From NCBI GenBank assembly GCA_945890485.1, contig CAMDCN010000026.1:1-64000 (forward strand): DNA of 64,000 bases. The letters are read 5' to 3'. The number at the start of each line of letters is the position of its first letter. Position 1 is the first letter of the stretch. Both the position numbers and the translations under genes were made by a program. A model generated the notes under the pieces. The model saw only the letters and a program-made list of their open reading frames with translations, had not been told where the DNA came from and did not search any database. Of the stretch, positions 56,382 through 64,000 are shown one piece after another. The stretch is from Candidatus Sulfopaludibacter sp. SbA3. Its GTDB lineage: Bacteria > Acidobacteriota > Terriglobia > Bryobacterales > Bryobacteraceae.

Positions 56382-57751
56382 GACTCTATTGTACGGGCCA
56401 GTCCGTGCTTCTCCATACGATAGATGAGCGTCTTGCGGCTGATGTCGAGGTATTTGGCTGCGTGGGTCTGGTTCCAGTCGCACTTTTCGAGAGCCTTCAG
56501 AATCAGCTCCTTTTCAACGTTCTCAAGGGAGATGCCGGTGGTGGGGAGGTCGAGCTGGAGAGCGCTGGGCGTGGAGCCGACCGCGGCCACCTTGGGCGGG
56601 AGGTCGGCAAGGGTGACCTCGTTTGAGCGGGCGAGGACCGCGATGCGTTCGAGGATGTTTTCGAGTTCGCGGATGTTGCCCGGCCAACGGTACCCCTGAA
56701 AGTAGGGCAGTAGCGCGGGAGGGAAGACGAGGTTGGGGCGGTTGACGCGCTGCTTGGCACGGTCAAAGAAGAAATTGACTAAGTCGGGAATATCGTCCGG
56801 GCGTTCACGGAGGGGCGGAAGTTCGAGGGGGATGACGGCGAGGCGGTAGTAAAGATCCTCTCGGAACGTACCATCCTCGATCATAGCGGCGAGGTTGCGA
56901 TGGGTAGCGGCCACAAGCCGGACGTCGACGCGGGTGGGCTCGGTGGCGCCGAGCTTTTCGATCTCGCGCTCCTGGATGACGCGGAGGAGCTTGACCTGGA
57001 GTTCGGCGGGCATCTCGCCGATTTCGTCGAGGAAGAGGGTGCCGCCGTGGGCCATTTCGATGCGGCCCTTCTTGTGAGCGATGGCCCCGGTGAAGGAGCC
57101 TTTGATGTGGCCGAATAGCTCGCTTTCGAGAAGGTCGCGCGGGATGGCGCCGCAGTTGATGGCGACAAAGGGTTGTTCTCGGCGGAGCGAGTTGAAGTGG
57201 ATGGCTTTAGCGAGGAGCTCCTTGCCCGTGCCGGTTTCACCGTTGATGAGGACGGTGGAGTCTGTCTGGGCGGCGCGGCCGGCTACATCGAGAACGTACA
57301 GCAGGTTGGGAGAGCGGCCGATGATGTTTTCAAAGCCGTACTTGGCGGAGACGGAGGAGCGGAGCGTCTTGACCTCTTCGCGGAGGCGCTGGGTTTCGAG
57401 GGCCCGGGCGACGGTCATGAGGAGGTCAGTCGATTCGACGGGCTTGGTGAGATAGTCGAAGGCTCCGGACTTCATGGCGTCGACGGCCGACTCGACGGAG
57501 CCATAGGCGGTGAGGAGGATGACGGGGGTATCGGGGGCGTCGGCCTTGATGCGCTTGAGGAGATCGAGGCCGGAGAGGCCAGGCATCATCAGGTCCGAGA
57601 CAACAAGGTGGAAGGGTTGGCGCTCGAGGTGGGCGATAGCCTCTTCGGCGCTGGCGGCGCAGGTGACGCGGTAAGGGCCGGCTTCGAGACGAAGCTGCAT
57701 GATGCGACGGAGGGAGACGTCGTCTTCGACGAGGAGTAAGGACGGGATCAT
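56378..57751 (-). CDS. Sigma-54-dependent response regulator, NtrC family
   Basis: A 457-residue response regulator. The receiver domain (LLLVEDDVSLRRIMQLRLEA, phospho-acceptor Asp in LVVSDLMMPGLSG, Lys in DYLTKPVES) is followed by an AAA+ domain: Walker A GETGTGKELLAKAI, the sigma-54 contact GSFTGA (the usual GAFTGA with Ala to Ser), Walker B GGTLFLDEIGEMP, then RWPGNIRELEN and a C-terminal Fis-type helix-turn-helix ending HAAKYLDISRKTLIYRMEKHG. It overlaps its histidine kinase gene by 4 bp, so the two form one system. Targets are not visible. Confidence 0.94.
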   Translation of the reverse strand: MIPSLLLVEDDVSLRRIMQLRLEAGPYRVTCAASAEEAIAHLERQPFHLVVSDLMMPGLSGLDLLKRIKADAPDTPVILLTAYGSVESAVDAMKSGAFDYLTKPVESTDLLMTVARALETQRLREEVKTLRSSVSAKYGFENIIGRSPNLLYVLDVAGRAAQTDSTVLINGETGTGKELLAKAIHFNSLRREQPFVAINCGAIPRDLLESELFGHIKGSFTGAIAHKKGRIEMAHGGTLFLDEIGEMPAELQVKLLRVIQEREIEKLGATEPTRVDVRLVAATHRNLAAMIEDGTFREDLYYRLAVIPLELPPLRERPDDIPDLVNFFFDRAKQRVNRPNLVFPPALLPYFQGYRWPGNIRELENILERIAVLARSNEVTLADLPPKVAAVGSTPSALQLDLPTTGISLENVEKELILKALEKCDWNQTHAAKYLDISRKTLIYRMEKHGLARTIES

Positions 57752-58812
57752 TGGGTTGCTTCCTGGCGAACGGGGAGTTCAACGACGAACTCCGTGCCGT
57801 GGGGATCTATCGAATGAACGATGATTTGGCCTTGGTGCGCCGCGACGATCTGGGCAGTGACAGCGAGGCCGAGGCCGGTGCCGTCGGGCTTGGTGGTGAC
57901 GAAGGGATCGAAGATGCGGTCGCGCTGCTCGATGGGAATACCGGGGCCGGTATCGGCAATGCGGATGCGGACGGCGTCGGGGGTGGTCTCTATGGAGTAC
58001 TCGACGGCGCCGCCGGTAGGCATGGCTTGGATGGCATTCATGGTGAGATTGAGGAAGACCTGTGTGAGTTGCTCGCCGTCACAGTAGAGAGGGATGGCCG
58101 TCCGCGGTGGCTCGAAGCGGAGGTCGACTTGGCTCTGACGCGCGCTGGGAGCGGCGAGTGCGATCATACCGCTGAGGAGTTCACGGACATCGGAGCTACG
58201 GAACTCGGGGGGCCGGGGCCGGGCGAAGTTGAGGAGCCCGGTGAGGAGGCGGCTGAGGCGTCGGGATTCCTTCCGGAGGATGCCAGTCATCTCGGAGCGG
58301 AGCCCTGGGGCAAGGTCACCATCGAGCATTTCGGCGGCGCCTTCGATGGAGGCGAGAGGAGTGCGGATTTCGTGGGCGAGGCCGGCGGCGAGTTGGCCGG
58401 TGGCGGAGAGGCGCTCGGCGCGGCGGAGGCTTTCCGTACTGTCCTGGAGTTGCTGGTAGGCGAGGCTAAGTTCGCGGGTAGTGTGCTGCAGCAGGATGCG
58501 TTTACGGCGCTCGCGATCGGCGAGGATGCCCATGATGGAGCCGATGAGAAAGAGGTCGACGGCTTCGACCATCGCTTCTTCACTATGGTCGGCGGGGAGG
58601 TAGAGCGCCGTGGCGGCCAGGGCCGTGACGACTCCGCCGCGCCATCCGAACCAGAGGGCCGCCATAACAATTGGCAGGAAGAATAGGTACCGGAGGATCT
58701 TGCCGACGAATGGGAGGCTGCCGAGGGTGAAGACGTAGGCGGCGACGATGGAGGCCAGGACGATGCCGACGGCGAGGGCCTGCAGACGGCGGGTTTTCCG
58801 TTCAAGAGGCAT
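57748..58812 (-). CDS. Sensor histidine kinase
   Basis: A 354-residue membrane histidine kinase, ATG 58812. Four hydrophobic segments (residues about 10-85) form a DUF4118-like sensor without a large periplasmic loop. A coiled linker (ELSLAYQQLQDSTESLRRAE) leads to the HisKA box LAAGLAHEIRTPLASIEGAAEM with the phosphorylated His, then the N box LNLTMNAIQAMP, G1 IADTGPGIP and G2 GTGLGLAV. It phosphorylates the adjacent NtrC-type regulator. Its start overlaps the DUF302-like gene by 11 bp. Confidence 0.92.
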   Translation of the reverse strand: MPLERKTRRLQALAVGIVLASIVAAYVFTLGSLPFVGKILRYLFFLPIVMAALWFGWRGGVVTALAATALYLPADHSEEAMVEAVDLFLIGSIMGILADRERRKRILLQHTTRELSLAYQQLQDSTESLRRAERLSATGQLAAGLAHEIRTPLASIEGAAEMLDGDLAPGLRSEMTGILRKESRRLSRLLTGLLNFARPRPPEFRSSDVRELLSGMIALAAPSARQSQVDLRFEPPRTAIPLYCDGEQLTQVFLNLTMNAIQAMPTGGAVEYSIETTPDAVRIRIADTGPGIPIEQRDRIFDPFVTTKPDGTGLGLAVTAQIVAAHQGQIIVHSIDPHGTEFVVELPVRQEATQ

Positions 58813-59218
58813 TGGTTGGCGGTTTTGGGGCGCGGTGCCGGAATTGGGGCAGTTTCCAGCCTTTCGATTTGAGGGCGGTAACGAGCCGGCGGCCAAGACC
58901 GGGGCGGAGGAGACGGACAAAGGTCTGGCCATTTACCTCATTCAACTGGAGGGGCACAGAGGCGAGAAAAGCGGCTCCCGGAGAGCGCAGGACTTGTTGC
59001 GTAAGTTGCACGGGCTCAAAGACTAAGATGGCACGACTGGGCGGGACAACGGCTCCCATTGCCGAACGGACGTCGTAGGCAATGTCCCATTCGGAGGCGA
59101 TTTCCAGCTTTGCGTCGGACAGGGCGGCATGGATAGTTTCGACAGCCTGGCGGAGCGGACAAGGGAGGAAGAGTTCGCGGGTACGCATTGAGAAGAACGG
59201 TTGCATTTGGGGCACCAT
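58802..59218 (-). CDS. DUF302-like small protein
   Basis: A 138-residue ORF, or 128 residues from Met11 (MRTRELFLPCP). The pattern FLPCPLRQAVETIHAALSDA ... EWDIAYDVRSAMG ... AILVFEPVQLTQQVLRSPGA fits DUF302, small alpha/beta proteins of unknown function, some linked to metals or sulfur. It is immediately upstream of, and overlaps, the sensor kinase, so it may feed a signal to that system. Weak match; confidence moderate. Confidence 0.6.
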   Translation of the reverse strand: MVPQMQPFFSMRTRELFLPCPLRQAVETIHAALSDAKLEIASEWDIAYDVRSAMGAVVPPSRAILVFEPVQLTQQVLRSPGAAFLASVPLQLNEVNGQTFVRLLRPGLGRRLVTALKSKGWKLPQFRHRAPKPPTNAS

Positions 59219-59246
59219 TCGGATCGGCGGCGTGGAACGCCGTTTA

Positions 59247-60095
59247 CTACAATGCCGCCCGCATCTCCGTCACCGCCTGCTGCAAGCTCGCCACCGGCTC
59301 CTTCGTCGGCAGGTACTCCATCGTCATGTACCCCTCATACCCGGCCTTGCTGATCGCCTTGTAGATATTCGCGTAGGCCATCTCGCCGGTTCCCGGCTCA
59401 TTCCGGCCCGGATTATCCGCCACGTGAAACACCTTCACATACGGCATCGCCGCCAATGCCGTCCGGATCACGTTCCCCCGCTCCACCTGCTCGTGATAGA
59501 GGTCAAACAGCAATCGCACATGGTCGTGGTCCACCTCCTTCATCAGGCGCAACCCATCCACGCAGTTCGATAAAAAATACCCCGCATGGTTCACCTTCGT
59601 ATTCAGCGGCTCCACAATCAACGTCACCCCGTACTTCGCCGCCAAATCCCCGCACCGCTTCGCCCCCTCCACCATTGAGGCAAACTGCTCTTCAAAACTC
59701 TTCCCCGCAATCGCGTTCCCCGACATCAGCAGCGCCAACGGCACTTCCATCCGTTGCGCAATTTTGAGATTCGACTCCACCTCGGACAACAAGGCCTGCC
59801 GCAACCCCGGGTCCACCATGTTCAGCTTCTGTTTGCCCCAGTTCGGCGTCGACGAGATCGTATCGATCCCCAGCCGCAGGCTCCGCGCCCGCTTCTGAAA
59901 CGTCGCCAAGTCCATCGTCAGATGTTCACCCACGAGTTCGACGCTCTGAATCCCGGCCCGCGCGGCAATCTCCAGCCGCTCCTCCGGCGTCCCCTTCAGG
60001 CACCAAAGCATCACCGAACTGGTGATCTTGGCTTTCTTCGGGGGCGCCGCCAACGGCGCCTGTAAACTGACGGCAACGAGTTCTCGACGGGTCAT
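59247..60095 (-). CDS. Hydroxypyruvate isomerase-like TIM-barrel protein
   Basis: A 282-residue protein of the xylose isomerase-like barrel family. ATG 60095 gives a short Tat-like signal (MTRRELVAVSLQAPLAA). Features are RAGIQSVELVGEHL, GVTLIVEPLNTKVNHAGYFL, HVRLLFDLYHEQVERGNVI, KVFHVADNPGRNEPGTGEM and GYMTMEYLP, in which the two Glu, Asp/His and His residues bind the metal as in hydroxypyruvate isomerase. Substrate unknown. It overlaps the flippase stop by 4 bp. Confidence 0.88.
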   Translation of the reverse strand: MTRRELVAVSLQAPLAAPPKKAKITSSVMLWCLKGTPEERLEIAARAGIQSVELVGEHLTMDLATFQKRARSLRLGIDTISSTPNWGKQKLNMVDPGLRQALLSEVESNLKIAQRMEVPLALLMSGNAIAGKSFEEQFASMVEGAKRCGDLAAKYGVTLIVEPLNTKVNHAGYFLSNCVDGLRLMKEVDHDHVRLLFDLYHEQVERGNVIRTALAAMPYVKVFHVADNPGRNEPGTGEMAYANIYKAISKAGYEGYMTMEYLPTKEPVASLQQAVTEMRAAL

Positions 60096-61291
60096 ACACC
60101 CACAGTGTACTTGGACCGCCGCAACAGCAACGCCCCCACTCCCGCGGCCAGGCCCGCCGATGCGCACCACGTCCACGCCGCCCCCGCGGCCCCGTACCGA
60201 GGCACCACCACCAGCAGCGCCGACGCCGTCACGACCACCTGCGCCACGCTCAATACGCTCGTCCACCGCACGTGCCCCAACCCTTGTAGCGTCGCGCTCG
60301 CTAGCGTGCTCGTCCCGTGCAGCGTCCCCGCCAGCAATAAAGGAGCCACCAATGGCGCCGTTCCACTAAACTTCGGTCCGTACGCCAGGGCGACCAGCGG
60401 CTCCGCCACGTATAACGCCAGCAGCGCTCCCGGCAGCGTGCTCATCCCCACCGCCATCGCGCGCCATCCGGTTTGGCGGCCGGCGGTCCTGCTCTCCGCC
60501 ATGTGTACCCGCGTCTGCACCGTTGAGGCGTATGAATTCCCCAGCAGCGCCGCTGGTAGAGCCACGCTCTGCGCGGCCGCGTACATCCCTACCTCAGCGA
60601 GCGGAAAGCCCAATGCCCGCAACAACAGCAGGTCCAACCGTTCCACCAGCCGTTGCGAACCCATGAATACCAAATAAGCCGCCGCCGACCGCAATGGCAG
60701 CCGAACCCTGCCTCTCCCCCCCCACCACTTCGTCCGCACCCAAAACCGGTAGAAAACCAGCTCGACCAGCCCGGCGACCGGGAACACCGCCACCCCTGCA
60801 AATACCCCGCCCTCCCAATGCATCACTCCCAACATCCCAAGCACCCGCACCAGCATTCGCAAGGCAACGCCGCCCGCCCGTACCGAAAACTGCCCCAGCA
60901 CGATCAGCCGAGCCCGATGGGCCTGCGCCGCGCCCGCCAGCGGCAGCATCAGCGCCGCCAACCAAAGCAGAGATCGCAACGGCTCCACGGCCAGCATCGG
61001 CGCCGCCATCACCAGCAGCAACGCTGCGACCGTCCCTGCCGTCGTGTTCGCTTGCAGCAGGAAGTTCGCGACGTCCTCTGCCTGCGGGTCCCTTGCCATC
61101 ATCTGCAAGCCCACCCCGCCAAACAGAGCCACCACCACCCACTCCAACCACAGCGTGATCGAAAGCACCAGCCCGTAGAGTCCGTAGTCCGCCGGCCCCC
61201 ACAGCCGGCTCAGCAGCACAACCGTGAGTAAGCCGACCGGCAGCACCAACGCATCGGACAAAAAAACCAGAGCCGGGCCACGCAACTTCAT
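60092..61291 (-). CDS. Flippase/oligosaccharide transporter-like membrane protein
   Basis: A 399-residue integral membrane protein with about 12 hydrophobic segments, resembling Wzx/MATE-like polysaccharide exporters (MKLRGPALVFLSDALVLPVG; LLSRLWGPADYGLYGLVLSI; and LVFMGSQRLVERLDLLLLRA). The start at 61291 overlaps the BNR gene stop as ATGA. It would flip lipid-linked sugars across the membrane, though no glycosyltransferase is in this unit. Part of a continuous minus-strand run. Confidence 0.8.
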   Translation of the reverse strand: MKLRGPALVFLSDALVLPVGLLTVVLLSRLWGPADYGLYGLVLSITLWLEWVVVALFGGVGLQMMARDPQAEDVANFLLQANTTAGTVAALLLVMAAPMLAVEPLRSLLWLAALMLPLAGAAQAHRARLIVLGQFSVRAGGVALRMLVRVLGMLGVMHWEGGVFAGVAVFPVAGLVELVFYRFWVRTKWWGGRGRVRLPLRSAAAYLVFMGSQRLVERLDLLLLRALGFPLAEVGMYAAAQSVALPAALLGNSYASTVQTRVHMAESRTAGRQTGWRAMAVGMSTLPGALLALYVAEPLVALAYGPKFSGTAPLVAPLLLAGTLHGTSTLASATLQGLGHVRWTSVLSVAQVVVTASALLVVVPRYGAAGAAWTWCASAGLAAGVGALLLRRSKYTVGV

Positions 61292-62472
61292 GCCGGAATG
61301 GCGTACCGCATTGCGTCCCCTTCCCATCCATCGGGCAAGGCAAGCAGCCGCGTCATGTGGACGATAATCTCGTGTGTCCGTCGATGCTCGTAGGCGTAGA
61401 AATTCGACAACGTCAAAATCTCATTCTCCCCCGGTTGCCGCGTATCCACCACTCGCACCGTCGCCTCACGGAGCAGTCCGCTGTGCCGGTCCACCTCGCC
61501 TACGACAAACGGGTACCGCGGCCGGTTGCCCTTCGGGTTCTCCGGCGTGATGTTGCCCAACCAGTAGATCTTGCCGTTCGAATGCGTTAGCAACTGCGAG
61601 CACGAACTCGGCGAGAAGAACCGCTTGCCCCCATCGTAGGTCCACGGCGTTAACTCGGACCAAGTGCGGCCGTCGTCATGGGAATAGCTCACCCACCGGT
61701 AGCTCGGCGTTTCCGGCGTGCGGTCATTCGACGCCCGGCAGACCAACATCAGCCGCCCCTCGGCCAGCCGGGCGATGGTCGCCTCCAGCGCACCGCGCGT
61801 TGACTGCTCCGGCTTCAGGCGCAAAATGTTCGAGGTCTCCCACTGCAGCCGATCGCCCTCCCATCGCCCCCGCAGCACCACTGTCTCATGCCACGTATAG
61901 CCCTTGCCTGGGTTGTGATACTCGCCGTTCGGGCCCAATGGTGCAACCTGCACCGGCAGGCAGATGGTCCCATCCGGCAGCGTCAATGGCGTGCACGAGT
62001 TGTCCCCCAGCATCACGGAGTTCTTGCCCGGCTTCACCAATCCCGGCAGGTCGATTTTGTGGCTCTTCCCGGCGTAGGTGTAGAAAAGCTCCCATCGCCG
62101 CATCCCTTCGAGCGGATCGTCCGAAGGCAGCACGCCTTGCAGAAAGAACTCCAGGTACCGCCCCGACACCGGGTCGACGTATCCGCAGCGCAAATGCTTC
62201 CGGTACATACCCTCCGGGCGCTTTTCCCCGGTGATGATCGGCTCCGGCTTCGACCAAGTCACCCCGTAGTCCGTCGAGTGGCGCCGGTAGGCGACGTCGA
62301 TTGTGTCCGACCGGCTCCATCGCTGCTCAATCGAGTCCATCCGGCCACCCGACTTTTCCGTGTAGAACGCGAAGGCCATGATGGCCGTCCCTTTGCCCGG
62401 ACTCGGGATGAAGACGGTCCGGCGCTGGGCGAAGGCCACACCGGGCAGAGCAAGAAACAGTCGGCGATCCAT
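61288..62472 (-). CDS. Exported BNR/sialidase-like protein
   Basis: A 394-residue exo-alpha-sialidase-like propeller, exported by MDRRLFLALPGVAFAQRR. Asp-box-like repeats include RHSTDYGVTWSKPEPI and SYSHDDGRTWSELTPW; other segments are GDNSCTPLTLPDGTICLPVQ and LMLVCRASNDRTPETPSYRW. It lacks the CPCC motif of the other BNR protein in this window. It begins 5 bp after the WYL regulator stop and is coupled to the flippase. Substrate unknown. Confidence 0.82.
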   Translation of the reverse strand: MDRRLFLALPGVAFAQRRTVFIPSPGKGTAIMAFAFYTEKSGGRMDSIEQRWSRSDTIDVAYRRHSTDYGVTWSKPEPIITGEKRPEGMYRKHLRCGYVDPVSGRYLEFFLQGVLPSDDPLEGMRRWELFYTYAGKSHKIDLPGLVKPGKNSVMLGDNSCTPLTLPDGTICLPVQVAPLGPNGEYHNPGKGYTWHETVVLRGRWEGDRLQWETSNILRLKPEQSTRGALEATIARLAEGRLMLVCRASNDRTPETPSYRWVSYSHDDGRTWSELTPWTYDGGKRFFSPSSCSQLLTHSNGKIYWLGNITPENPKGNRPRYPFVVGEVDRHSGLLREATVRVVDTRQPGENEILTLSNFYAYEHRRTHEIIVHMTRLLALPDGWEGDAMRYAIPA

Positions 62473-62477
62473 GCCGA

Positions 62478-63149
62478 CTATTCTTCCTGATTCGCCGCCT
62501 CAATGTATTGGTCCGCGTCGTGAGTCACGGATAGGTCCGGCAACAGCTCTACCGAGGAGATGCGATCCAAGCGAAACGTCCGGAACGCGCCGCGCAGCCC
62601 ACACCATGCGCCGAGCGTCCATCGGTTCCCCCAAAAGAACAAGCCCACCGGCTCCACCTGTCGCTCCGAAGGCGTGCCATCGGCCCGTACGTACCCGATC
62701 CGAATCTGATGTTTCGCTTGTATGGCCAGCCGCAGTTCCGTCAGATAATTTTTCGTCCCTGCGGGAATGAAAAAGTCAGGAACATAGAATGGCTCCGGCC
62801 CCGTCCGCCGCAACTTTTCGGGCAGGACGGCCTCGATGCGTTCGAGCGCCGTCCGCGCCGCCCGCGCCAAGGTTGCGTCCGCCCAACCTTGCACGATTTC
62901 GGCGCCCAGGCGTAGGGCCTGCAACTCGTCTGCCTTAAACATGAGCGGTGGCAGATCGAATCCCGGCCGCAGGCGGTAACCCACGCCGGCCTCGCCCTCG
63001 ACGGGGACGCCGGAGGCCATCAGGTCGCGGATGTCCCGGTAAATGGTCCGCGCCGAGACCTCCAACTCTTCGGCCATCTGCTCCGCGGTGACGGCGCGCC
63101 GGCGGCGGAGGCAGAGAACGATTTGAAAAAGGCGGTCGGCGCGGCGCAT
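62478..63149 (-). CDS. YafY/DeoR-type HTH and WYL-domain transcriptional regulator
   Basis: A 223-residue regulator. An N-terminal winged helix-turn-helix (RADRLFQIVLCLRRRRAVTA ... LEVSARTIYRDIRDLMASGV) is followed by a WYL domain (KHQIRIGYVRADGTPSERQV and GLFFWGNRWTLGAWCGLRGA, then RTFRLDRISS). WYL domains sense nucleic acids or small ligands. It starts 3 bp after the VOC gene stop and a perfect inverted repeat lies before that pair, fitting autoregulation. VOC genes are frequent partners of this regulator type. Confidence 0.9.
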   Translation of the reverse strand: MRRADRLFQIVLCLRRRRAVTAEQMAEELEVSARTIYRDIRDLMASGVPVEGEAGVGYRLRPGFDLPPLMFKADELQALRLGAEIVQGWADATLARAARTALERIEAVLPEKLRRTGPEPFYVPDFFIPAGTKNYLTELRLAIQAKHQIRIGYVRADGTPSERQVEPVGLFFWGNRWTLGAWCGLRGAFRTFRLDRISSVELLPDLSVTHDADQYIEAANQEE

Positions 63150-63152
63150 GGC

Positions 63153-63548
63153 TCAAGCGTAGAACGCAGGATCCACCGGAATCGACTTCGCGATGTTCAC
63201 GACGAATCCATTCGGATCGCGGACGACGAACTGCCGTTCGCCCCACGGGCGATCTTGCGGCGGCTCTTCTGCCTTCACGCCGTCCGACTGCAAGCGATCG
63301 TACTCAGCGTCGACATCCTCTACCTCGAAGCTAAGCCAAATGCCATCGCCCGAGTAAGCGGCTTGCATGCAGGGCGGCTGCTTCTCGAGCCCTGGAGCCA
63401 TCAGCCCGAGTTCGACATCGCCATTCTTCAAGTGGATGTACCATTCCGCTTCATAGACGGCCGTGAAGCCGAAGTGAGTCACATAGAAGTCCCGGGAGGC
63501 GGCCAGTTGGCTCGTGATGATCCCGAAATCGCGGTGTTTGAGTTTCAT
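63153..63548 (-). CDS. VOC (glyoxalase-like) family protein
   Basis: A 131-residue VOC-fold protein starting at ATG 63548 (MKLKHRDFGIITSQLAASRD). The two half-domains are FYVTHFGFTAVYEAEWYIHL and, at the end, VEDVDAEYDRLQSDGVKAEE followed by FVVRDPNGFVVNIAKSIP, which carries a D-P-N-G turn. It is first gene of the unit with the WYL regulator and may respond to an electrophile or antibiotic-like compound; the substrate is not visible. Confidence 0.88.
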   Translation of the reverse strand: MKLKHRDFGIITSQLAASRDFYVTHFGFTAVYEAEWYIHLKNGDVELGLMAPGLEKQPPCMQAAYSGDGIWLSFEVEDVDAEYDRLQSDGVKAEEPPQDRPWGERQFVVRDPNGFVVNIAKSIPVDPAFYA

Positions 63549-63568
63549 GCGATCAGTATGCCCGCCCA

Positions 63569-63592
63569 CTCCTGACACCATCCTGTCAGGAG
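63569..63592. promoter_or_regulatory. Inverted repeat, likely operator of the WYL regulator
   Basis: CTCCTGACA (63569-63577) and TGTCAGGAG (63584-63592) form a perfect 9-bp inverted repeat with a 6-nt spacer. It lies between the divergent VOC/WYL unit (start 63548) and the exported gene at 63612, where it could control both directions. Dyads of this length and spacing suit a dimeric helix-turn-helix repressor. No strong -35 is seen, but a CATACT box for the VOC side is adjacent. Confidence 0.6.
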
Positions 63593-63611
63593 ATCTTTTA
63601 CACTATCGAAC

Positions 63612-64000
63612 ATGATTCTTCGCCCGCTGCTTCTCCTCGTCGCTATCTATATCCCTCTTTCTGCCCAAATCCCTGGCATGGGCATGGCCGTAATGTAGAA
63701 ATGGAGCAACGCCAAAGTTATCCGCTTCTCCGTCGTCGGCACCCACAACGCCCGTACGCTCGTCGTCTCCGGCGACCATGAGGGGAAAGGGGACGTTTCT
63801 GACAAGATCACCATTGAATACACCCTCGACAATAAATCCACCAAGATCATCGGCGAGCCCAAGATCACCGATTTTCCTACTACCGTTACCAACCTGAAAT
63901 CCGACGGCACAAACTGTCCCCCGCCGCAGCTAAAAGGCGCTTATGAGCACTTCCAATCGGTCAAGCACTTGATCTCGGGGACCACGCTCATGATCACGGG
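63612..64000 (+). pseudogene. Exported protein interrupted by an in-frame amber codon (partial)
   Basis: From ATG 63612 a clean signal peptide (MILRPLLLLVAIYIPLSAQ) and GMGMAVM are read, then TAG at 63696-63698, after which the same frame stays open to the window end: KWSNAKVIRFSVVGTHNART, VSDKITIEYTLDNKSTKIIG, LKSDGTNCPPPQLKGAYEHF. The downstream part reads like a real protein, with no suitable restart codon nearby. Either a nonsense mutation, a sequencing error or readthrough. The family is unknown. The right end is cut by the window. Confidence 0.7.

Noticed and set aside
56382-56483. Longer trmFO N-terminus reaching 56483
   Set aside because: The extra 34 residues are unlike the family and precede the normal FAD-binding start at GTG 56381.

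Overview
The window is high-GC bacterial chromosome, most likely from an acidobacterium of the Solibacter/Bryobacter group. The markers are two secreted proteins ending in the C-terminal domain described from Solibacter (TIGR03437-type), a large carboxypeptidase-regulatory/TonB-dependent receptor, many exported BNR, PQQ-propeller, DUF1080 and Gfo/Idh proteins, and Tat-type signals on sugar-isomerase-like proteins. No rRNA, tRNA, CRISPR array or intact insertion sequence was recognised.

Layout. 0-3.2 kb: the str operon on the minus strand (rpsL-rpsG-fusA-tuf, tuf cut by the window edge), with a good sigma-70 promoter and a leader of about 335 nt. 3.6-10.3 kb: a minus-strand cell-surface cluster (Cys-rich small membrane protein, TonB-dependent receptor, BNR protein with a CPCC motif, Ig-like repeat protein) that may be metal (copper) related. 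10.4-24.3 kb: TIM-barrel isomerase-like protein, esterase, SEC-C protein, MFS transporter plus Gfo/Idh oxidoreductase, M14 carboxypeptidase, PqaA-like protein, and a minus-strand run from a membrane protein and a heptose-kinase-like GHMP kinase through a CPBP protease to small hypothetical genes. 24.4-37.4 kb: Rpn-type nuclease, metH, exported hypothetical proteins, PQQ-propeller protein, KdsC-like phosphatase and an ACT-domain protein. 37.4-40.5 kb: a compositionally different island holding a two-gene Septu-like (PtuA/PtuB) defence system. 40.5-47.9 kb: exported RraA-like protein, PilZ, TPR, VOC and Kelch proteins, then an ECF sigma factor with a pentaheme cytochrome and two ferritin-like proteins. 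47.9-54.2 kb: PQQ sugar dehydrogenase, DUF1080 and PHP proteins, a frameshifted methyltransferase, S1/P1 nuclease and an S41-like protein that lacks its nucleophile. 54.2-63.5 kb: ten tightly packed minus-strand genes (VOC, WYL regulator, BNR protein, flippase, TIM-barrel protein, DUF302-like protein, histidine kinase, NtrC-type regulator, trmFO, xerC). The window ends in an exported gene interrupted by an in-frame amber codon.

The most interesting points are the Septu-like island; a perfect 9-bp inverted repeat that looks like the operator of the WYL regulator; the amber-interrupted and frameshifted genes; the sigma/cytochrome/ferritin-like cluster; an unrecognised 293-residue protein built on an internal duplication; a 39-residue ORF with a strong ribosome binding site; and an 11-kb block (about 47.9-59.2 kb) whose G/C strand bias is opposite to both flanks whatever the gene direction. 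All family assignments come from reading motifs by eye; no database search was run.
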